DNA of 46,344 nt from Planctomycetota bacterium (GCA_003576845.1 QEVJ01000028.1:1-46344); one strand, 5' to 3'. Positions 33,978 through 43,302 are shown, numbered from the stretch's first letter. Numbers and translations are program-made. Notes: a model not told the origin generated them from the sequence alone.

Positions 33978-34289
33978 CGCGCGGGGTGGCGAGTATTCTT
34001 GAACACAGAGGGCACAGAGGACGAGCACAGAGGACACAGAGTAAAAGTGAATGATGAGTGATGATCGAGGAATGAGGAATGAGGAATGAGGAACCTTCTC
34101 ATTTACCGTTCGTCGGTTCTTCAATCTGCACCTATGACGGGAAATCCTCTGTGTTCTCTGTGCTCGTCCTCTGTGCCCTCTGTGTTTAGGTAACCGTCCC
34201 ATTTCGCGGTGGGCGGCAGGGAGTGCTGCGGGTACAATTCGTCGCGGGCAATGGGTTTCCGAAGATGGCAGCAACGAACGGAGTTTGCC
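33978..34289. other. 312-bp intergenic region between mqnC and citrate synthase
   Basis: Dominated by a 40-bp inverted repeat (listed separately) with a loop of about 105 bp. The loop contains three tandem GAGGAAT copies at about 34067-34090. No gene is seen. Confidence 0.6.
34002..34186. repeat. Long inverted repeat made of CACAGAG words
   Basis: Left arm 34002-34041 and right arm 34147-34186 are complementary at 39 of 40 positions. Both arms are built from AACACAGAG, GGCACAGAG and GAGCACAGAG words. The single mismatch would be a G-U pair in RNA. It could form a long hairpin on either strand and lies about 100 bp before the citrate synthase start. Confidence 0.8.
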
Positions 34290-35414
34290 GTGACCGAACG
34301 CGAGTACAGTCCGGGTCTGGAAGGGATCGTTGCGGGCGAAACGGCGATTAGCACGCTCGCCGGCGGGTTGTCGTATCGGGGTTATTCGATCGAAGACCTC
34401 GCGCACCATGCGACGTTCGAGGAAGTCGCCCACATTCTGTTGCACGGCGACCTACCCACCGCGGACGAACTGGCCAAGTTTCGCAAGCGGCTGGGCACGC
34501 AAGAGGTCATTCCGCCGCCGGTGCTCGAAACGCTCCGCCGGATTCCCGTCAAGGTTCCGATGATGGACGTGATGCGGACCGGCGCGAGTCTGTTGGCCCA
34601 TTGGGAGAACGAAGTCGCCGACAACTCGCACGACGCGAACGTGCGCAAGGCGGAGCGGCTGCTGGTTCAACTGCCGATTCTGATGGCCGCCCGGCACCGC
34701 CTGCTCCAAGGGAAAGAGCCGGTCGCCGCCGACCCGCGGCGGTCGTTTGCGGAGAACGTGCTGTGGATGTTGCTTCGCACGCAGCCTACTCCGGCGATGA
34801 CGCGGGCGATGGACGTTTCGCTGATTCTTTACGCGGAGCACGAGTTCAATGCCTCGACGTTCACGGCCCGCGTGATTGCCAGCACGCTCAGCGATTTGCA
34901 CTCTTCGATTTGCGGCGCGATCGGCGCGCTCAAGGGGCCGCTGCACGGCGGCGCGAACGAGCGCGTGCTGGCGATCCTGCAAACGGTCGGTTCGGCGGAC
35001 AAAGCGGAAGCGTGGGTGATGGACGCGCTGGCGAAAAAGCAGCGGATCATGGGCTTCGGGCATCGGGTTTACAAAGACGGCGACCCGCGGGCCGCGTATG
35101 TGAAGACGATGTGCCGGGAGATCGCCGCGGAAACGGGCCACACGCCGATGGAAGACCTGGCCGACAAGATCGAGGAAGTCGTGTGGCGCGAGAAGAAGCT
35201 GCCGCCGAACGTCGACTGGCCGACGGCGCGGCTGTATCACTACTTCGGCCTGGCCGTCGAGCTGTACACGCCGCTGTTCGTCGTCGCGCGGACGGCGGGC
35301 TGGTGCGCGCACGTGATCGAACAGCTCGACGAGAACCGGCTGATTCGCCCGGCGGCGAACTACACGGGGCCGGGGCGGCGGGAGTGGAAAGATATTAGCC
35401 AACGCGCAGATTAG
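34290..35414 (+). CDS. gltA: Citrate synthase
   Basis: Condenses acetyl-CoA and oxaloacetate to citrate in the TCA cycle. The 374-residue protein is of the shorter, Gram-positive/archaeal-like type II form. Catalytic residues are His219 (LHGGANERV) and His258 (MGFGHRVYKDGDPRA), with the C-terminal Asp before LYTPLF and the arginine-rich substrate site in AANYTGPGRREW. Some relatives are 2-methylcitrate synthases, and no prp genes are nearby. The GTG at 34290 is chosen because GGAG lies 7-10 nt upstream; ATG 34251 would add 13 residues. Confidence 0.92.
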   Translation: MTEREYSPGLEGIVAGETAISTLAGGLSYRGYSIEDLAHHATFEEVAHILLHGDLPTADELAKFRKRLGTQEVIPPPVLETLRRIPVKVPMMDVMRTGASLLAHWENEVADNSHDANVRKAERLLVQLPILMAARHRLLQGKEPVAADPRRSFAENVLWMLLRTQPTPAMTRAMDVSLILYAEHEFNASTFTARVIASTLSDLHSSICGAIGALKGPLHGGANERVLAILQTVGSADKAEAWVMDALAKKQRIMGFGHRVYKDGDPRAAYVKTMCREIAAETGHTPMEDLADKIEEVVWREKKLPPNVDWPTARLYHYFGLAVELYTPLFVVARTAGWCAHVIEQLDENRLIRPAANYTGPGRREWKDISQRAD

Positions 35415-35640
35415 GCCAAGTCATTGCTGTTGCAGATCCAGGCTATTGACATCCGCGGACGATCGGTTACCTTTAGTTCGTACATCTCGACTCTCGGCCA
35501 TTCCCTCCACGCCGAGAAGCACACGACGGCGCTCCCCCTCCTCGTCGTCGGCAGAACGGATATCAAATTCCGCCATGCCAGCTATTAATCCCGGCAACCC
35601 CAGGTTGCCCGCCGTCTCCGCAGCAGCGTACAATCAACGA

Positions 35641-35979
35641 ATGGAGTCGATCCCCGATGACGCGCTGGTCGTCCGCGGGGGTAGAAACCGACCGGCCGAC
35701 ATCGGACGTGGCATCGGCGTCCATCCCAGTGGCGTGCCGGGCGTGTCGGTCGAGTGCGCATCTGGAGTATCGCTGGAAGTGCTTGCAGAGGGCATTCCAC
35801 ATAACCGAATCGGTGTGACCACGGTTGCGCAGGTTCGCGCTGCCGGCGGCGAGGTCGTTCGGACATTCGGACGAAGCAAGTACCACGCGACGTTGACCGG
35901 TCTCGCGCCAGAAGCGGCAAGTCGACTGCTCACGCCGACTTTACTCAATCCCGCGAAACGAACCGACGACAAAACGTGA
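35641..35979 (+). CDS. Hypothetical protein, first gene of a two-gene module
   Basis: A 112-residue protein. Residues 5-90 (DDALVVRGGRNRPADIGR, later GIPHNRIGVTTVAQVRAAGG and SKYHATLTGLAPEA) match a small family I have seen in many genomes, often paired with a second gene like the one 4 bp downstream. I know no function for it. It has the size and pairing of a toxin-antitoxin or immunity-type system, but no catalytic residues I can name. The start ATG 35641 is chosen because the upstream frame is Ser/Arg-rich leader sequence. Confidence 0.55.
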   Translation: MESIPDDALVVRGGRNRPADIGRGIGVHPSGVPGVSVECASGVSLEVLAEGIPHNRIGVTTVAQVRAAGGEVVRTFGRSKYHATLTGLAPEAASRLLTPTLLNPAKRTDDKT

Positions 35980-35983
35980 TTGT

Positions 35984-36325
35984 ATGACAGGTCCTCGCGT
36001 ATACGCCGACTTTCAGAACGCCGATGCAGGCGGTCGCGTGCGTTTGAATACAGTCGGCACGGCTCGCGATCTGGCCGAGCAGGGTCTTGAACTGAGCGAG
36101 GGTCTCGGGCTGCTGCTCTACTCCGACGACGCCGACGACCGCGGGAACCGGGACGACCTCGTCGTCGAAGGGGTCGCGACGTACTCGAACGAAGAACACT
36201 GCTGGGTCGCTCGAATCGACTGGAACGCGATTCGCCATGCGTCGCAAATTCCCGCGCCGCCGGCGCCGGGGGTGACGTTCGACGGCCACGGGGCGATAAC
36301 GCCGCAGTCCGCGAAGAGGCCGTGA
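35984..36325 (+). CDS. Hypothetical protein, second gene of a two-gene module
   Basis: A 113-residue acidic protein that starts MTGPRVYADFQNADAGGRVR, followed by LNTVGTARDLAEQGLELSEG and LLLYSDDADD. The compact Asp-rich middle and the CWVARIDWNAIRH segment look like a small beta-rich domain. It starts 4 bp after the previous gene, so the pair is one operon. I recognise the pairing from other bacteria but not a function. Confidence 0.6.
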   Translation: MTGPRVYADFQNADAGGRVRLNTVGTARDLAEQGLELSEGLGLLLYSDDADDRGNRDDLVVEGVATYSNEEHCWVARIDWNAIRHASQIPAPPAPGVTFDGHGAITPQSAKRP

Positions 36326-36446
36326 TACGGATCGACGGGATTCTCGGGGCGGTTTGCCGAGCGGCTACTTGCCGGTTGCGGGGTTGGTGAGTTGAATGGC
36401 GGTTTGTTTGCTGCCGCAACGATCACCACGATCCCGACGAGCCGCC

Positions 36447-38111
36447 ATGACGACGTTTGCGCTTCCGGAGATATCGCGACCCGCCAAGGTCAAGAAGAAG
36501 CAGGTGCTGCTCGTCGCGAACGGAGATTTGCGGCTGTCGGCGAATCAGCGGTGCTGGGCGGCGCAGCGCGACATGGAGCAGAGCTTGTCGGCGGCCGTTG
36601 CGGCGACGGGTTACGAGCTCGTGCGGGCGCACCCGTACAAGGAAGCGGAACAGCACGGCTTCATCAGTTCGCAGAAGGAAGGGATGCAGGTCTTCGCCGG
36701 CATCGATCCCGACGCGAAGCTGATCGTGGCCGAGGCGGTGTGGCAGTATTCGCACCATCTGCTCCACGGCCTGATTGCGCATCGCGGGCCGATTCTTACC
36801 GTCGCCAACTGGAGCGGCGCGTGGCCGGGCCTCGTCGGGATGTTGAACCTGAACGGCTCGCTCACGAAGGCGGCCGTGAAGTATTCGACGTTGTGGGGCG
36901 AGGACTTTTCGGCGCCGGCGTTTGCGAAGCCGCTCGGCAAATGGCTCGCCAAGGGCTCGCTGCGGCACAAGACCGATCACGTGCGGCCGCTCGACGAGGT
37001 TCGCGTGCCCGGCGGGGTTCGGAAGCTCGGCAGGGCGCTCGCCGAGCAGCTCATGCGCGAGAAGGCGATCATGGGCGTGTTCGACGAAGGCTGCATGGGA
37101 ATGTACAACGCGATCGTTCCCGACGAGCTATTGCACCCGACGGGCGTATACAAGGAGCGGCTGAGCCAGTCGGCGCTGTATTACGAGACGATGCAAACGA
37201 GCGACGAAGAGGCCGACGCCGTGCGGCAGTGGATGGAAGTTCGGGGCATGAAGTTCGTCACGGGCGCGAACCACGACGAAGATTTGACCGACGCGCAGAT
37301 TCGCCTGCAATGCAAGATGTACGTCGCGGCGGTGCGGATCGCCGACGATTTCGGCTGCGCGACGATCGGCATTCAATATCAGCAGGGCCTCAAGGACCTG
37401 CTTCCCGCGAGCGACCTCGTCGAAGGGACGCTCAACAACGCGGAACGCCCACCGGTGACGAGTCGCGACGGCGTGCGGGTGCTGTATGAAGGCGAACCGC
37501 TGCCGCACTTCAACGAGGTGGACGAGTGCGCGGGTCTCGATGCACTGATGACGTATCGCTTGCACAAGGCGCTTGGGCAACCGGTGGAGAATACGCTGCA
37601 CGATCTGCGGTGGGGGGATTGGGACGCATCGGGAACGACCGACGAGTATGTGTGGGTGTTTCTGATCAGCGGTTCCGCTCCGCCGGCGCATTTTGCCGGC
37701 GGTTGGGCGGGGGCTTCGAGCGAGCGTCAGCCGGCGATGTACTTCCCGAGCGGCGGCGGCACGCTCAAGGGCATCTCGAAGTCGGGCGAAATCGTCTGGT
37801 CGCGGATTTACGTCGAAGACGGGCGGCTGAAGATGGATCTCGGCCGGGCGGGCGTCGTCGAGCTTCCGCGGGAGGAAACCGAGCGACGCTGGCAGGCCAC
37901 GACGCCGCAATGGCCGATCATGCACGCGGTGACCTACGGCGTGTCGCGCGACCAGATGATGGCCCGGCACAAGAGCAACCACATTCACGTGGCGTATGCG
38001 AATGGCGCCGCCGAGGCGGACCAAGCGACGCTGGCCAAGGCAGCGATGGCCGAGGCGCTGGGCATGGACGTGGCGCTGTGCGGGACGCGCAAGGGTGGGA
38101 AGGCGTGGTAG
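36447..38111 (+). CDS. L-fucose/arabinose isomerase-like protein
   Basis: A 554-residue protein that fits the fucose isomerase-like family found in planctomycetes. The N-terminal half is an alpha/beta domain ([40 protein letters not shown]), with [16 protein letters not shown] in the middle, and the C-terminal half has [18 protein letters not shown] at the end, where sugar isomerases bind metal. The true substrate is unproven and some members are broader ketol isomerases. The start ATG 36447 is used. A G-rich tandem repeat follows the gene. Confidence 0.8.
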   Translation: MTTFALPEISRPAKVKKKQVLLVANGDLRLSANQRCWAAQRDMEQSLSAAVAATGYELVRAHPYKEAEQHGFISSQKEGMQVFAGIDPDAKLIVAEAVWQYSHHLLHGLIAHRGPILTVANWSGAWPGLVGMLNLNGSLTKAAVKYSTLWGEDFSAPAFAKPLGKWLAKGSLRHKTDHVRPLDEVRVPGGVRKLGRALAEQLMREKAIMGVFDEGCMGMYNAIVPDELLHPTGVYKERLSQSALYYETMQTSDEEADAVRQWMEVRGMKFVTGANHDEDLTDAQIRLQCKMYVAAVRIADDFGCATIGIQYQQGLKDLLPASDLVEGTLNNAERPPVTSRDGVRVLYEGEPLPHFNEVDECAGLDALMTYRLHKALGQPVENTLHDLRWGDWDASGTTDEYVWVFLISGSAPPAHFAGGWAGASSERQPAMYFPSGGGTLKGISKSGEIVWSRIYVEDGRLKMDLGRAGVVELPREETERRWQATTPQWPIMHAVTYGVSRDQMMARHKSNHIHVAYANGAAEADQATLAKAAMAEALGMDVALCGTRKGGKAW

Positions 38112-38120
38112 GCAGAGCGC

Positions 38121-38153
38121 GGGGACAGTGGGCGGTGGGAAGTGGGCGATGGG
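38121..38153 (+). repeat. G-rich tandem repeat with G-quadruplex potential
   Basis: After the isomerase-like gene, a unit AGTGGGCGRTGGGA repeats twice (38128-38155). With the preceding GGGG (38121) there are five G-runs of three or more within 33 bases, separated by 3-5 nt. The convergent metallopeptidase gene ends 12 bp later. Confidence 0.5.
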
Positions 38154-38164
38154 AAGTGCGATCT

Positions 38165-38782
38165 CTACGATGCCCGCGACATCGGGATCAACCGCGGCCG
38201 GGCGACACGGAGGCCGTGCAGGCCTCCGTGCCGGACGATCAGGTCTTCCATCGAACCGGAGAGGAACTCATAGAGCGCCGGATCGGGCCGCGCATCGAGC
38301 CACTTGCGGAGCAGGCGGTCGATTTGGGCGTCGTATTGCTTTTGCGACGCGCCGTGCGCGTAGCAGCGGCCGTTGTGCCGCCGCAGATCACCGTCGAACG
38401 CCGGGCCGATGTGCCATAGCTCGTGGATGACCGTGTTGAGCTTCTCGTCGAGCGGCTGATCGAAGAACCGCGGCAAGTAGAACCGCAGGATGTAGAGCAT
38501 CTCGCGGCCGTCGTCGGCATAGAGCCGCTGGATCGTCCAGGTCCTGCGGCCGCGGGTGGTGGTCAGCTCGCCGCCGGCGAAGCGAAGGGGTGTGAGCGAC
38601 GCCCAGATGCCATAGGGCACGCGTTTGCGGGCGCGGCTGAAACAAATCGCCACGCGGCCGACGTCGATGTGCGCCAGTTCGTCGAGGTCGCGGACCAACG
38701 CCGAACAGAGGCGGCGCATGTGGTGCGTGAAGTCGAAACCAGGCGGCAGGACCAAGCGGCGAATGTCGTTGGCGCGATCCAT
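38165..38782 (-). CDS. Putative zinc metallopeptidase (HELWH)
   Basis: A 205-residue protein with no signal peptide. NTVIHELWHIG (116-126) contains the HExxH zinc-binding motif (His120, Glu121, His124), and a second His/Cys-rich stretch GDLRRHNGRCYAHG (131-144) may supply the third ligand. I do not recognise the family precisely. The substrate is unknown. The ATG at 38782 is used; GTG 38785 is also possible. It lies 39 bp downstream of rplQ on the same strand and may be co-transcribed with the ribosomal operon, which is not a usual position for a peptidase. Confidence 0.65.
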   Translation of the reverse strand: MDRANDIRRLVLPPGFDFTHHMRRLCSALVRDLDELAHIDVGRVAICFSRARKRVPYGIWASLTPLRFAGGELTTTRGRRTWTIQRLYADDGREMLYILRFYLPRFFDQPLDEKLNTVIHELWHIGPAFDGDLRRHNGRCYAHGASQKQYDAQIDRLLRKWLDARPDPALYEFLSGSMEDLIVRHGGLHGLRVARPRLIPMSRAS

Positions 38783-38821
38783 CACGATCCAACCTAGTAA
38801 CTCGGCGCGGCGAGGGCGGCG

Positions 38822-39400
38822 CTAGCTGGCGGCGCTGTCTTCGAACTTCGGCGCCTGCGGAGCCTGTGCCTTGCGGTCGCGGACGCCGACGAATTCGAGC
38901 ACGGCTTGCGCGCCGTTGTCGCCGAGCCGCGGAGCGGCCAACTTGAGGATGCGGGTGAAGCCGCCGGGCCGATCGACGAACCGCGGGGCGACCGTGCCGA
39001 ACAGAATCCGGACCGCCTGCTTGTCGCCGAGCATCCGGAGCGTCTGGCGGCGGGCGGCGACGGCCGGGGCCATCGCGGCGTTCCAGGCTTGCCACTGTTC
39101 GCCTTCGCGCCATTGCTTCCAGGCGTTCGTGCCGCGTTCGGCGGCAGTCGCGTGCGGGCGGGCGGCGTCCTCGGCGGCCAGTCCTTTGATGGCGATGGTG
39201 ATGCAGCGCTCGACGAGCGGGCGAACTTCCTTCGCCTTGGTCACGGTCGTGACGATGCGGCCGCGAACCTTGGGAACGTTCTCGTCGAACTGGTCCGTTT
39301 CGCGTTCGGTGAGGAAGAGGGCGGACGCCAAATTGCGGAGCATGGCCTTGCGATGGCTCGGCGATCGGCCCAAACAACGTCCGCGTCGAAGATGCCGCAT
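38822..39400 (-). CDS. rplQ: Ribosomal protein bL17, enlarged
   Basis: Large-subunit protein of the exit-tunnel region. Standard bL17 is about 120-130 residues; this one is 192. The conserved blocks are present: MRHLRRGRCLGRSPSHRKAM at the start and RILFGTVAPRFVDRPGGFTR, then AVLEFVG, at the end. Between them are two additions: about 18 residues after ALFLTERE and about 45 residues (GLAAEDAARPHATAAE to MAPAVAA) rich in Ala, Trp and Gln. It ends the alpha operon, 72 bp after rpoA. Confidence 0.92.
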   Translation of the reverse strand: MRHLRRGRCLGRSPSHRKAMLRNLASALFLTERETDQFDENVPKVRGRIVTTVTKAKEVRPLVERCITIAIKGLAAEDAARPHATAAERGTNAWKQWREGEQWQAWNAAMAPAVAARRQTLRMLGDKQAVRILFGTVAPRFVDRPGGFTRILKLAAPRLGDNGAQAVLEFVGVRDRKAQAPQAPKFEDSAAS

Positions 39401-39471
39401 AACACTAACCCGTCATTTCATTTCGAGGGAATTCTTGGCGCGCCGGGGACCGGCGCCGAATCGCGTCGCCG

Positions 39472-40464
39472 TTACAGCGACGCGGGGGCGGGGAGCCTCA
39501 TGCCGAGACGGAGCCCGAGTTCGGTGAGCTTTTCCTTGACTTCGGTCAACGTGGTTTCGCCGAAGTTGCGGACTTCGAGCAGTTGATCTTCGTTCCGCTG
39601 GACGAGGTCGCGGACCGAGTGAATGTTTTCGGCTTCGAGACAGTTCGACGCCCGGACCGACAGCTTCAAATCGGCGACGGTCATCCGCAACTTGGCCTCC
39701 GTCTCCGGGTCGATGCGGCTCGTCGCCGAGCCGCGGGCGGCCGTGTTGACCCGCGAACCGAGTTCGCTGTAGTGGACGAAGGGGTTGAGATGCTTGCGGA
39801 GGATTTTGGCCGCCTCGACGAGGGCCATTTCCGGATGGATCGAACCGTTGGTCCAGATTTCGATCGTCAGCTTGTCGTAGTTCGTCTTTTGGCCGACGCG
39901 GGTCTCCTCGACCTCGTAGCGGACGCGGGTCACCGGACTGAACACGGCGTCGACGGGGATGATGCCGATTTCCTGTTCTTGCGGGCTGTGCTCGGTGGCG
40001 GGGACGTAGCCGCGGCCGTTTTCGACGACCATTTCCAGCTCGAACGGTACATCGGCCGTCAACGTGGCGATCAAGTGGTCCTCGTTGATCACCGCCACAT
40101 CGGCGTCCGTTTCGACGTCGGCGCCGGTAACGCGTCCGGCCGTATTGCGGGCGACGCGGATCACCTTGGTCGAGTCGCCGTATTTCTTGACGATCAGGCT
40201 CTTGACGTTCAGCACGATGTCGGTGACGTCTTCGAGAACGCCCTTGATCGTGGTGAACTCGTGCTGGGCGGCGGCGAGCTTGATCTGCGTGATGGCGCTG
40301 CCTTCGAGGCTGCCGAGCAGAATCCGCCGCAGCGAATTCCCGATAGTGGCGCCGTAGCCGCGCTCGAACGGCTCGGCGATGAACTTGCCGTAGGTGCCCG
40401 AAAGGCTACCCTGTTCGCAAGTCACCATGCTCGGCAGTTCCAATCCGCGCCAGCGAATATGCAT
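39472..40464 (-). CDS. rpoA: RNA polymerase subunit alpha
   Basis: Alpha subunit that nucleates core polymerase assembly and contacts activators and UP elements. The 330-residue length is typical. The N-terminal domain shows [21 protein letters not shown] (30-50, in part: [15 protein letters not shown]) and [16 protein letters not shown], and the C-terminal domain has [19 protein letters not shown] with helix-hairpin-helix residues. ATG 40464 has GGGAG upstream. Upstream is rpsD and downstream rplQ, the standard alpha operon order. The frame continues without a stop for another 240 codons upstream, but that is antisense/shadow sequence in rpsD. Confidence 0.96.
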   Translation of the reverse strand: MHIRWRGLELPSMVTCEQGSLSGTYGKFIAEPFERGYGATIGNSLRRILLGSLEGSAITQIKLAAAQHEFTTIKGVLEDVTDIVLNVKSLIVKKYGDSTKVIRVARNTAGRVTGADVETDADVAVINEDHLIATLTADVPFELEMVVENGRGYVPATEHSPQEQEIGIIPVDAVFSPVTRVRYEVEETRVGQKTNYDKLTIEIWTNGSIHPEMALVEAAKILRKHLNPFVHYSELGSRVNTAARGSATSRIDPETEAKLRMTVADLKLSVRASNCLEAENIHSVRDLVQRNEDQLLEVRNFGETTLTEVKEKLTELGLRLGMRLPAPASL

Positions 40465-40580
40465 GACAATTCTCCCGGAGAGTCCGAATACGAGGATTCG
40501 CGTGTACGATGAAGCGGGCGTCGAAGCGGCGGTAATACGAGGAGGACCGGCCTCGTCGCACGTGGGTGTTTGGCCTTGGC

Positions 40581-41207
40581 CTAGCGCGAGCACATTTCGA
40601 CGATCAACTGCGTTTGGACGGGCAGCGAGAAATCGTGTTCGTCGGGGAGCCGCATGACGTGGCCTTCCGGAATTCCGCCGTCGACGAGCGAGAGGAAATC
40701 GGGCACCGAACCGCGGCGGGCGGACAAATTGGCCTGGGCCAGTTGCAGGCTCTTGGCCGTGTTCTTGACGCGAATCACGTCGCCGACCCGCAGCGAATAG
40801 CTGGGGACGTTGCAGTATTTTCCGTTCACGGTGATGTGGCCGTGGGTAATCATCTGGCGGGCCTGGGCGCGGCTTTGGCCGATGCCGAGGCGATGGACGA
40901 CGTTGTCCAGCCGGCGTTCGAGGAGGCTTAGGAGCGTATTGCCCGTATTCCCCTTGCTGCGCGAGGCGCGTTGGAAATAGCCGCGGAATTGGCGTTCGAG
41001 CACGCCGAAGTAGTGCTTGAGCTTCTGCTTTTCGCGGAGGTGGATGCCGTAGTCGGTGAGCTTCGCGCGGCGGGTCTGGTTCATGCCGGGCGGCACGTCG
41101 CGGCGCTCGATGGCGCACTTGGGCGTATCGCAGCGCGAGCCCTTGAGGAACAGCTTCAAACCGTCGCGGCGGCAGAGGCGGCAAACGGGACCGTTGTATC
41201 GAGCCAT
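40581..41207 (-). CDS. rpsD: Ribosomal protein uS4, zinc-binding form
   Basis: Small-subunit assembly protein of 208 residues. The N-terminus keeps the four-cysteine zinc knuckle (Cys9, Cys12, Cys26, Cys31; CRLCRRDG and CDTPKC), so it is the C+ form. The S4 RNA-binding domain is at about 95-155 ([30 protein letters not shown]). In other bacteria S4 represses its own operon by binding the leader mRNA; I cannot see the site here. Confidence 0.96.
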   Translation of the reverse strand: MARYNGPVCRLCRRDGLKLFLKGSRCDTPKCAIERRDVPPGMNQTRRAKLTDYGIHLREKQKLKHYFGVLERQFRGYFQRASRSKGNTGNTLLSLLERRLDNVVHRLGIGQSRAQARQMITHGHITVNGKYCNVPSYSLRVGDVIRVKNTAKSLQLAQANLSARRGSVPDFLSLVDGGIPEGHVMRLPDEHDFSLPVQTQLIVEMCSR

Positions 41208-41279
41208 AGTGCGTTGACTACCAAGAACCAGAGTGAGCTATGTTTGCGGTTTGTGCGGTTATGCTTTGGGCAACGACGC

Positions 41280-41687
41280 CTACACGCGGCGCTTCTTCGG
41301 AGGGCGACAGCCGTTGTGCGGCAGCGGAGTGATGTCTTCGATCGACTTGACGGTGAGGCCGGCGGCTTGTAGGGCGGTGATGGCGCTCTCGCGACCGGCG
41401 CCGGGACCTTTCACGCGGACCTCGACCTCTTTCATCCCAAATTTCACGGCTTTTTCGGCGGCCTGTTGCGCGGCGCACTGGCCGGCAAAGGGCGTGCTCT
41501 TGCGGCTGCCCTTGAAGCCGGACGTTCCGGCCGAGGCCCAGCAGAGGGCGTCGCCCTTGCTGTCGGTCACGGTGACGGTGGTGTTGTTGAAGGTGGCCTT
41601 GATGAACACGATGCCCGTGGTCACGTTGCGGCGGACGCGGCGTTTCTTCGTCGTGCCGGCGGCCGGCTTTGCCTGCTGCTTACCCAC
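41280..41687 (-). CDS. rpsK: Ribosomal protein uS11
   Basis: Small-subunit platform protein of 135 residues. [19 protein letters not shown], then [17 protein letters not shown] and the C-terminal [13 protein letters not shown] are diagnostic. The GTG at 41687 is chosen because GGGGAG lies 9-14 nt upstream and the product then has the usual length; the frame extends to 41774 only by reading into non-conserved sequence. Cys in NGCRPP is part of the conserved end. Confidence 0.95.
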   Translation of the reverse strand: MGKQQAKPAAGTTKKRRVRRNVTTGIVFIKATFNNTTVTVTDSKGDALCWASAGTSGFKGSRKSTPFAGQCAAQQAAEKAVKFGMKEVEVRVKGPGAGRESAITALQAAGLTVKSIEDITPLPHNGCRPPKKRRV

Positions 41688-41793
41688 GCGAAATGCTCCC
41701 CGGTCGAAATCGTTTGGTTGTGCGAACCGGGCGATTGGCTCGCCCGAAATAAAAACTGGCAGCTTTGGCGTCACCCACCCGCGACGCGCACAG

Positions 41794-42177
41794 TTACTTC
41801 AGGTCCTTGACGCCCTTCTTCCCGGCGACGGTCTTCTTCGGGCCCTTGCGGGTACGGGCGTTGGTTCGCGTCCGCTGACCGCGGACCGGCAAACCGCGGC
41901 GATGCCGCAGGCCGCGATAACTGTTGATGTCCTTGAGCCGCGCGATGTTCTGCGCGACCTGGCGGCGAAGCTGACCTTCGACCGTGTAATCCTTGTCGAG
42001 CAACGCCGCGATACGGGCGACCTCGTCCTCGCGAAGCTCCTTGGCCTTGGCCTGCGGATTGACGCCCGCCTTATGGCAAAGCTCGCGGGCGACCTTCGGG
42101 CCGACGCCGTAGAGGTACGTGAGCGACACGACGGTCGGGCGATCGTTCGGAATGTCGACACCGAGCAAACGTGGCAT
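41794..42177 (-). CDS. rpsM: Ribosomal protein uS13
   Basis: Small-subunit head protein of 127 residues that contacts the P-site tRNA and 50S subunit. [20 protein letters not shown] at the start, then [25 protein letters not shown] and [19 protein letters not shown] near the end are the family blocks. Second gene of the alpha operon, following rpmJ. Confidence 0.96.
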   Translation of the reverse strand: MPRLLGVDIPNDRPTVVSLTYLYGVGPKVARELCHKAGVNPQAKAKELREDEVARIAALLDKDYTVEGQLRRQVAQNIARLKDINSYRGLRHRRGLPVRGQRTRTNARTRKGPKKTVAGKKGVKDLK

Positions 42178-42329
42178 AACTTATCCCAATTCGGAGATAT
42201 CAACGAGCGGGCGTAGGCGCTGCGACAATACGACGACCGCCACGGGCGAATCGTTCCGGGCGAACGCCGGCGCTTTGCTAACAGGGACCTTTCAGCCGGC
42301 GGATCGGCGTCGCCAACCGCAATGCCAGC

Positions 42330-42443
42330 TTAGCCTTGACGCTGCTTATGGCGCGGATTCGTACACACGACATACACCACCCCGCGGCGGCGCACGACCT
42401 TGCAGTTCTCACAAATCCGCTTGACGCTGGCGCGAACCTTCAT
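42330..42443 (-). CDS. rpmJ: Ribosomal protein bL36
   Basis: A 37-residue protein: [20 protein letters not shown], then [17 protein letters not shown]. It is the zinc-binding form with Cys11, Cys14, Cys27 and His32. It opens the alpha operon 152 bp before rpsM, its usual place. It sits about 48 bp downstream of a promoter-like sequence. Confidence 0.95.
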   Translation of the reverse strand: MKVRASVKRICENCKVVRRRGVVYVVCTNPRHKQRQG

Positions 42444-42780
42444 GGCGGCGGGCCTTCAACAATCACGGGCGCGGTACTGTAAAGCTCATCAATATAGCGG
42501 TATCGTCCAAATCAACACAAGGCCCCGTGGGCGATGTTTTTCGAGCCTTTCGGGGCGGCCGTTCGGGTCCCGGCGACGCCTGACCGGAAAACGGTTGCTT
42601 CGTTCCGCGGACGGACGTTCGACTTGCCGCGAGATCGCCGCGCGGTACGGCCGCTGCTGCGGTTGGGCGGCCGGCAACCCCTTCTCCGGCCGGCAGCCAG
42701 GGGCTAGACTTGCGTCGCGCGGTCCGGTTTTCGGGCTGCTTTGAGGCTATTCCGTCGCCGCATTCTTCTCCTTGCCAGCC
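42444..42780. other. 337-bp divergent intergenic region
   Basis: Upstream of both rpmJ (minus) and the small 73-residue gene (plus). It contains a probable alpha-operon promoter at 42491-42520. I see no gene in 42521-42780; the minus-strand open frame there looks like a GC-rich shadow. Confidence 0.5.
42491..42520 (-). promoter_or_regulatory. Probable promoter of the ribosomal alpha operon
   Basis: On the minus strand, TTGTGT (42520-42515), an 18-bp spacer and TATATT (42496-42491), about 48 bp before the rpmJ ATG, in a locally AT-rich stretch. The -10 matches five of six bases. Confidence 0.45.
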
Positions 42781-43002
42781 ATGCCCGACGCCTTCGACCC
42801 CTATCGCGAAAAGCTCGTCGTCGAAACCAATACGGTTTGGCCGGATGAGTTCGACCACATCGAACCGGCCGAAAGGGCAAAGATCGAAGCGCGGCTCCAC
42901 GCGGCCCCGCAAACCGCGGCACAGTTGGACTATGTGCGGGTGCATTCCGGATTTTGCCGCCAGATTACGGTAACGGCGGCGGACGTGGCGGGCGCGGTAT
43001 AG
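42781..43002 (+). CDS. Small conserved hypothetical protein, 73 residues
   Basis: Acidic protein MPDAFDPYREKLVVETNTVW at the start, then EFDHIEPAERAKIEARLHAA and YVRVHSGFCRQITVTAADVAG. I recall a planctomycete family with this pattern (FDPYRE, VWPxEF, VHxGFCRQITVT) but no known function. No membrane helix or signal. ATG 42781 is chosen since the frame upstream of it (one extra Met) is not conserved. Confidence 0.65.
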   Translation: MPDAFDPYREKLVVETNTVWPDEFDHIEPAERAKIEARLHAAPQTAAQLDYVRVHSGFCRQITVTAADVAGAV

Positions 43003-43302
43003 CCGGCGCGATGCGGCAATCGGCACGGGGATTAAACCGCCCCTTCTGAGCGGGGTCGGCGCTGATGAAGATTGCTCGCGCCCGCGCCGGTTGGAGTAAT
43101 CACCCTAAGCGCGTCGACCTGGACTGCGATGGTCCTTAGGGACCGGCAGCGTGTAAGGGCGACGTACCAGACGACACCGGTTGCCATCAAGCAACGGAAG
43201 CAATCCGGCGGCGCGGCGACAATGCGCGCGATTTGCCCGCAGGGACCGCGCGCACATTTCCCCTAGGACATTTCGCAGGCCGCCACCCCATGACCGCTCG
43301 CA
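43003..43302. other. 300-bp region without a clear gene
   Basis: Between the 73-residue gene and the NarL-type regulator, which both end here. Nothing I can support; a weak CCCC/GGGG hairpin near 43041-43060 is not followed by a T-run. Confidence 0.35.

Noticed and set aside
34002-34186. CRISPR array because of repeated CACAGAG words
   Set aside because: Repeats are 8-11 bp and contiguous without spacers, arranged as one inverted repeat; no cas genes.
35421-35633. Minus-strand 70-codon frame after citrate synthase
   Set aside because: No ribosome-binding site, low-complexity product and no recognisable family; probably non-coding.
40465-41184. Extension of the rpoA frame by 240 codons upstream
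   Set aside because: The extra part lies over rpsD and is Arg/Pro-rich; alpha subunits start near the conserved [11 protein letters not shown], which has its own ribosome-binding site.
42463-43026. Minus-strand 187-codon frame upstream of rpmJ
   Set aside because: Opposite the plus-strand 73-residue gene, which has the more protein-like sequence; the frame looks like a shadow.
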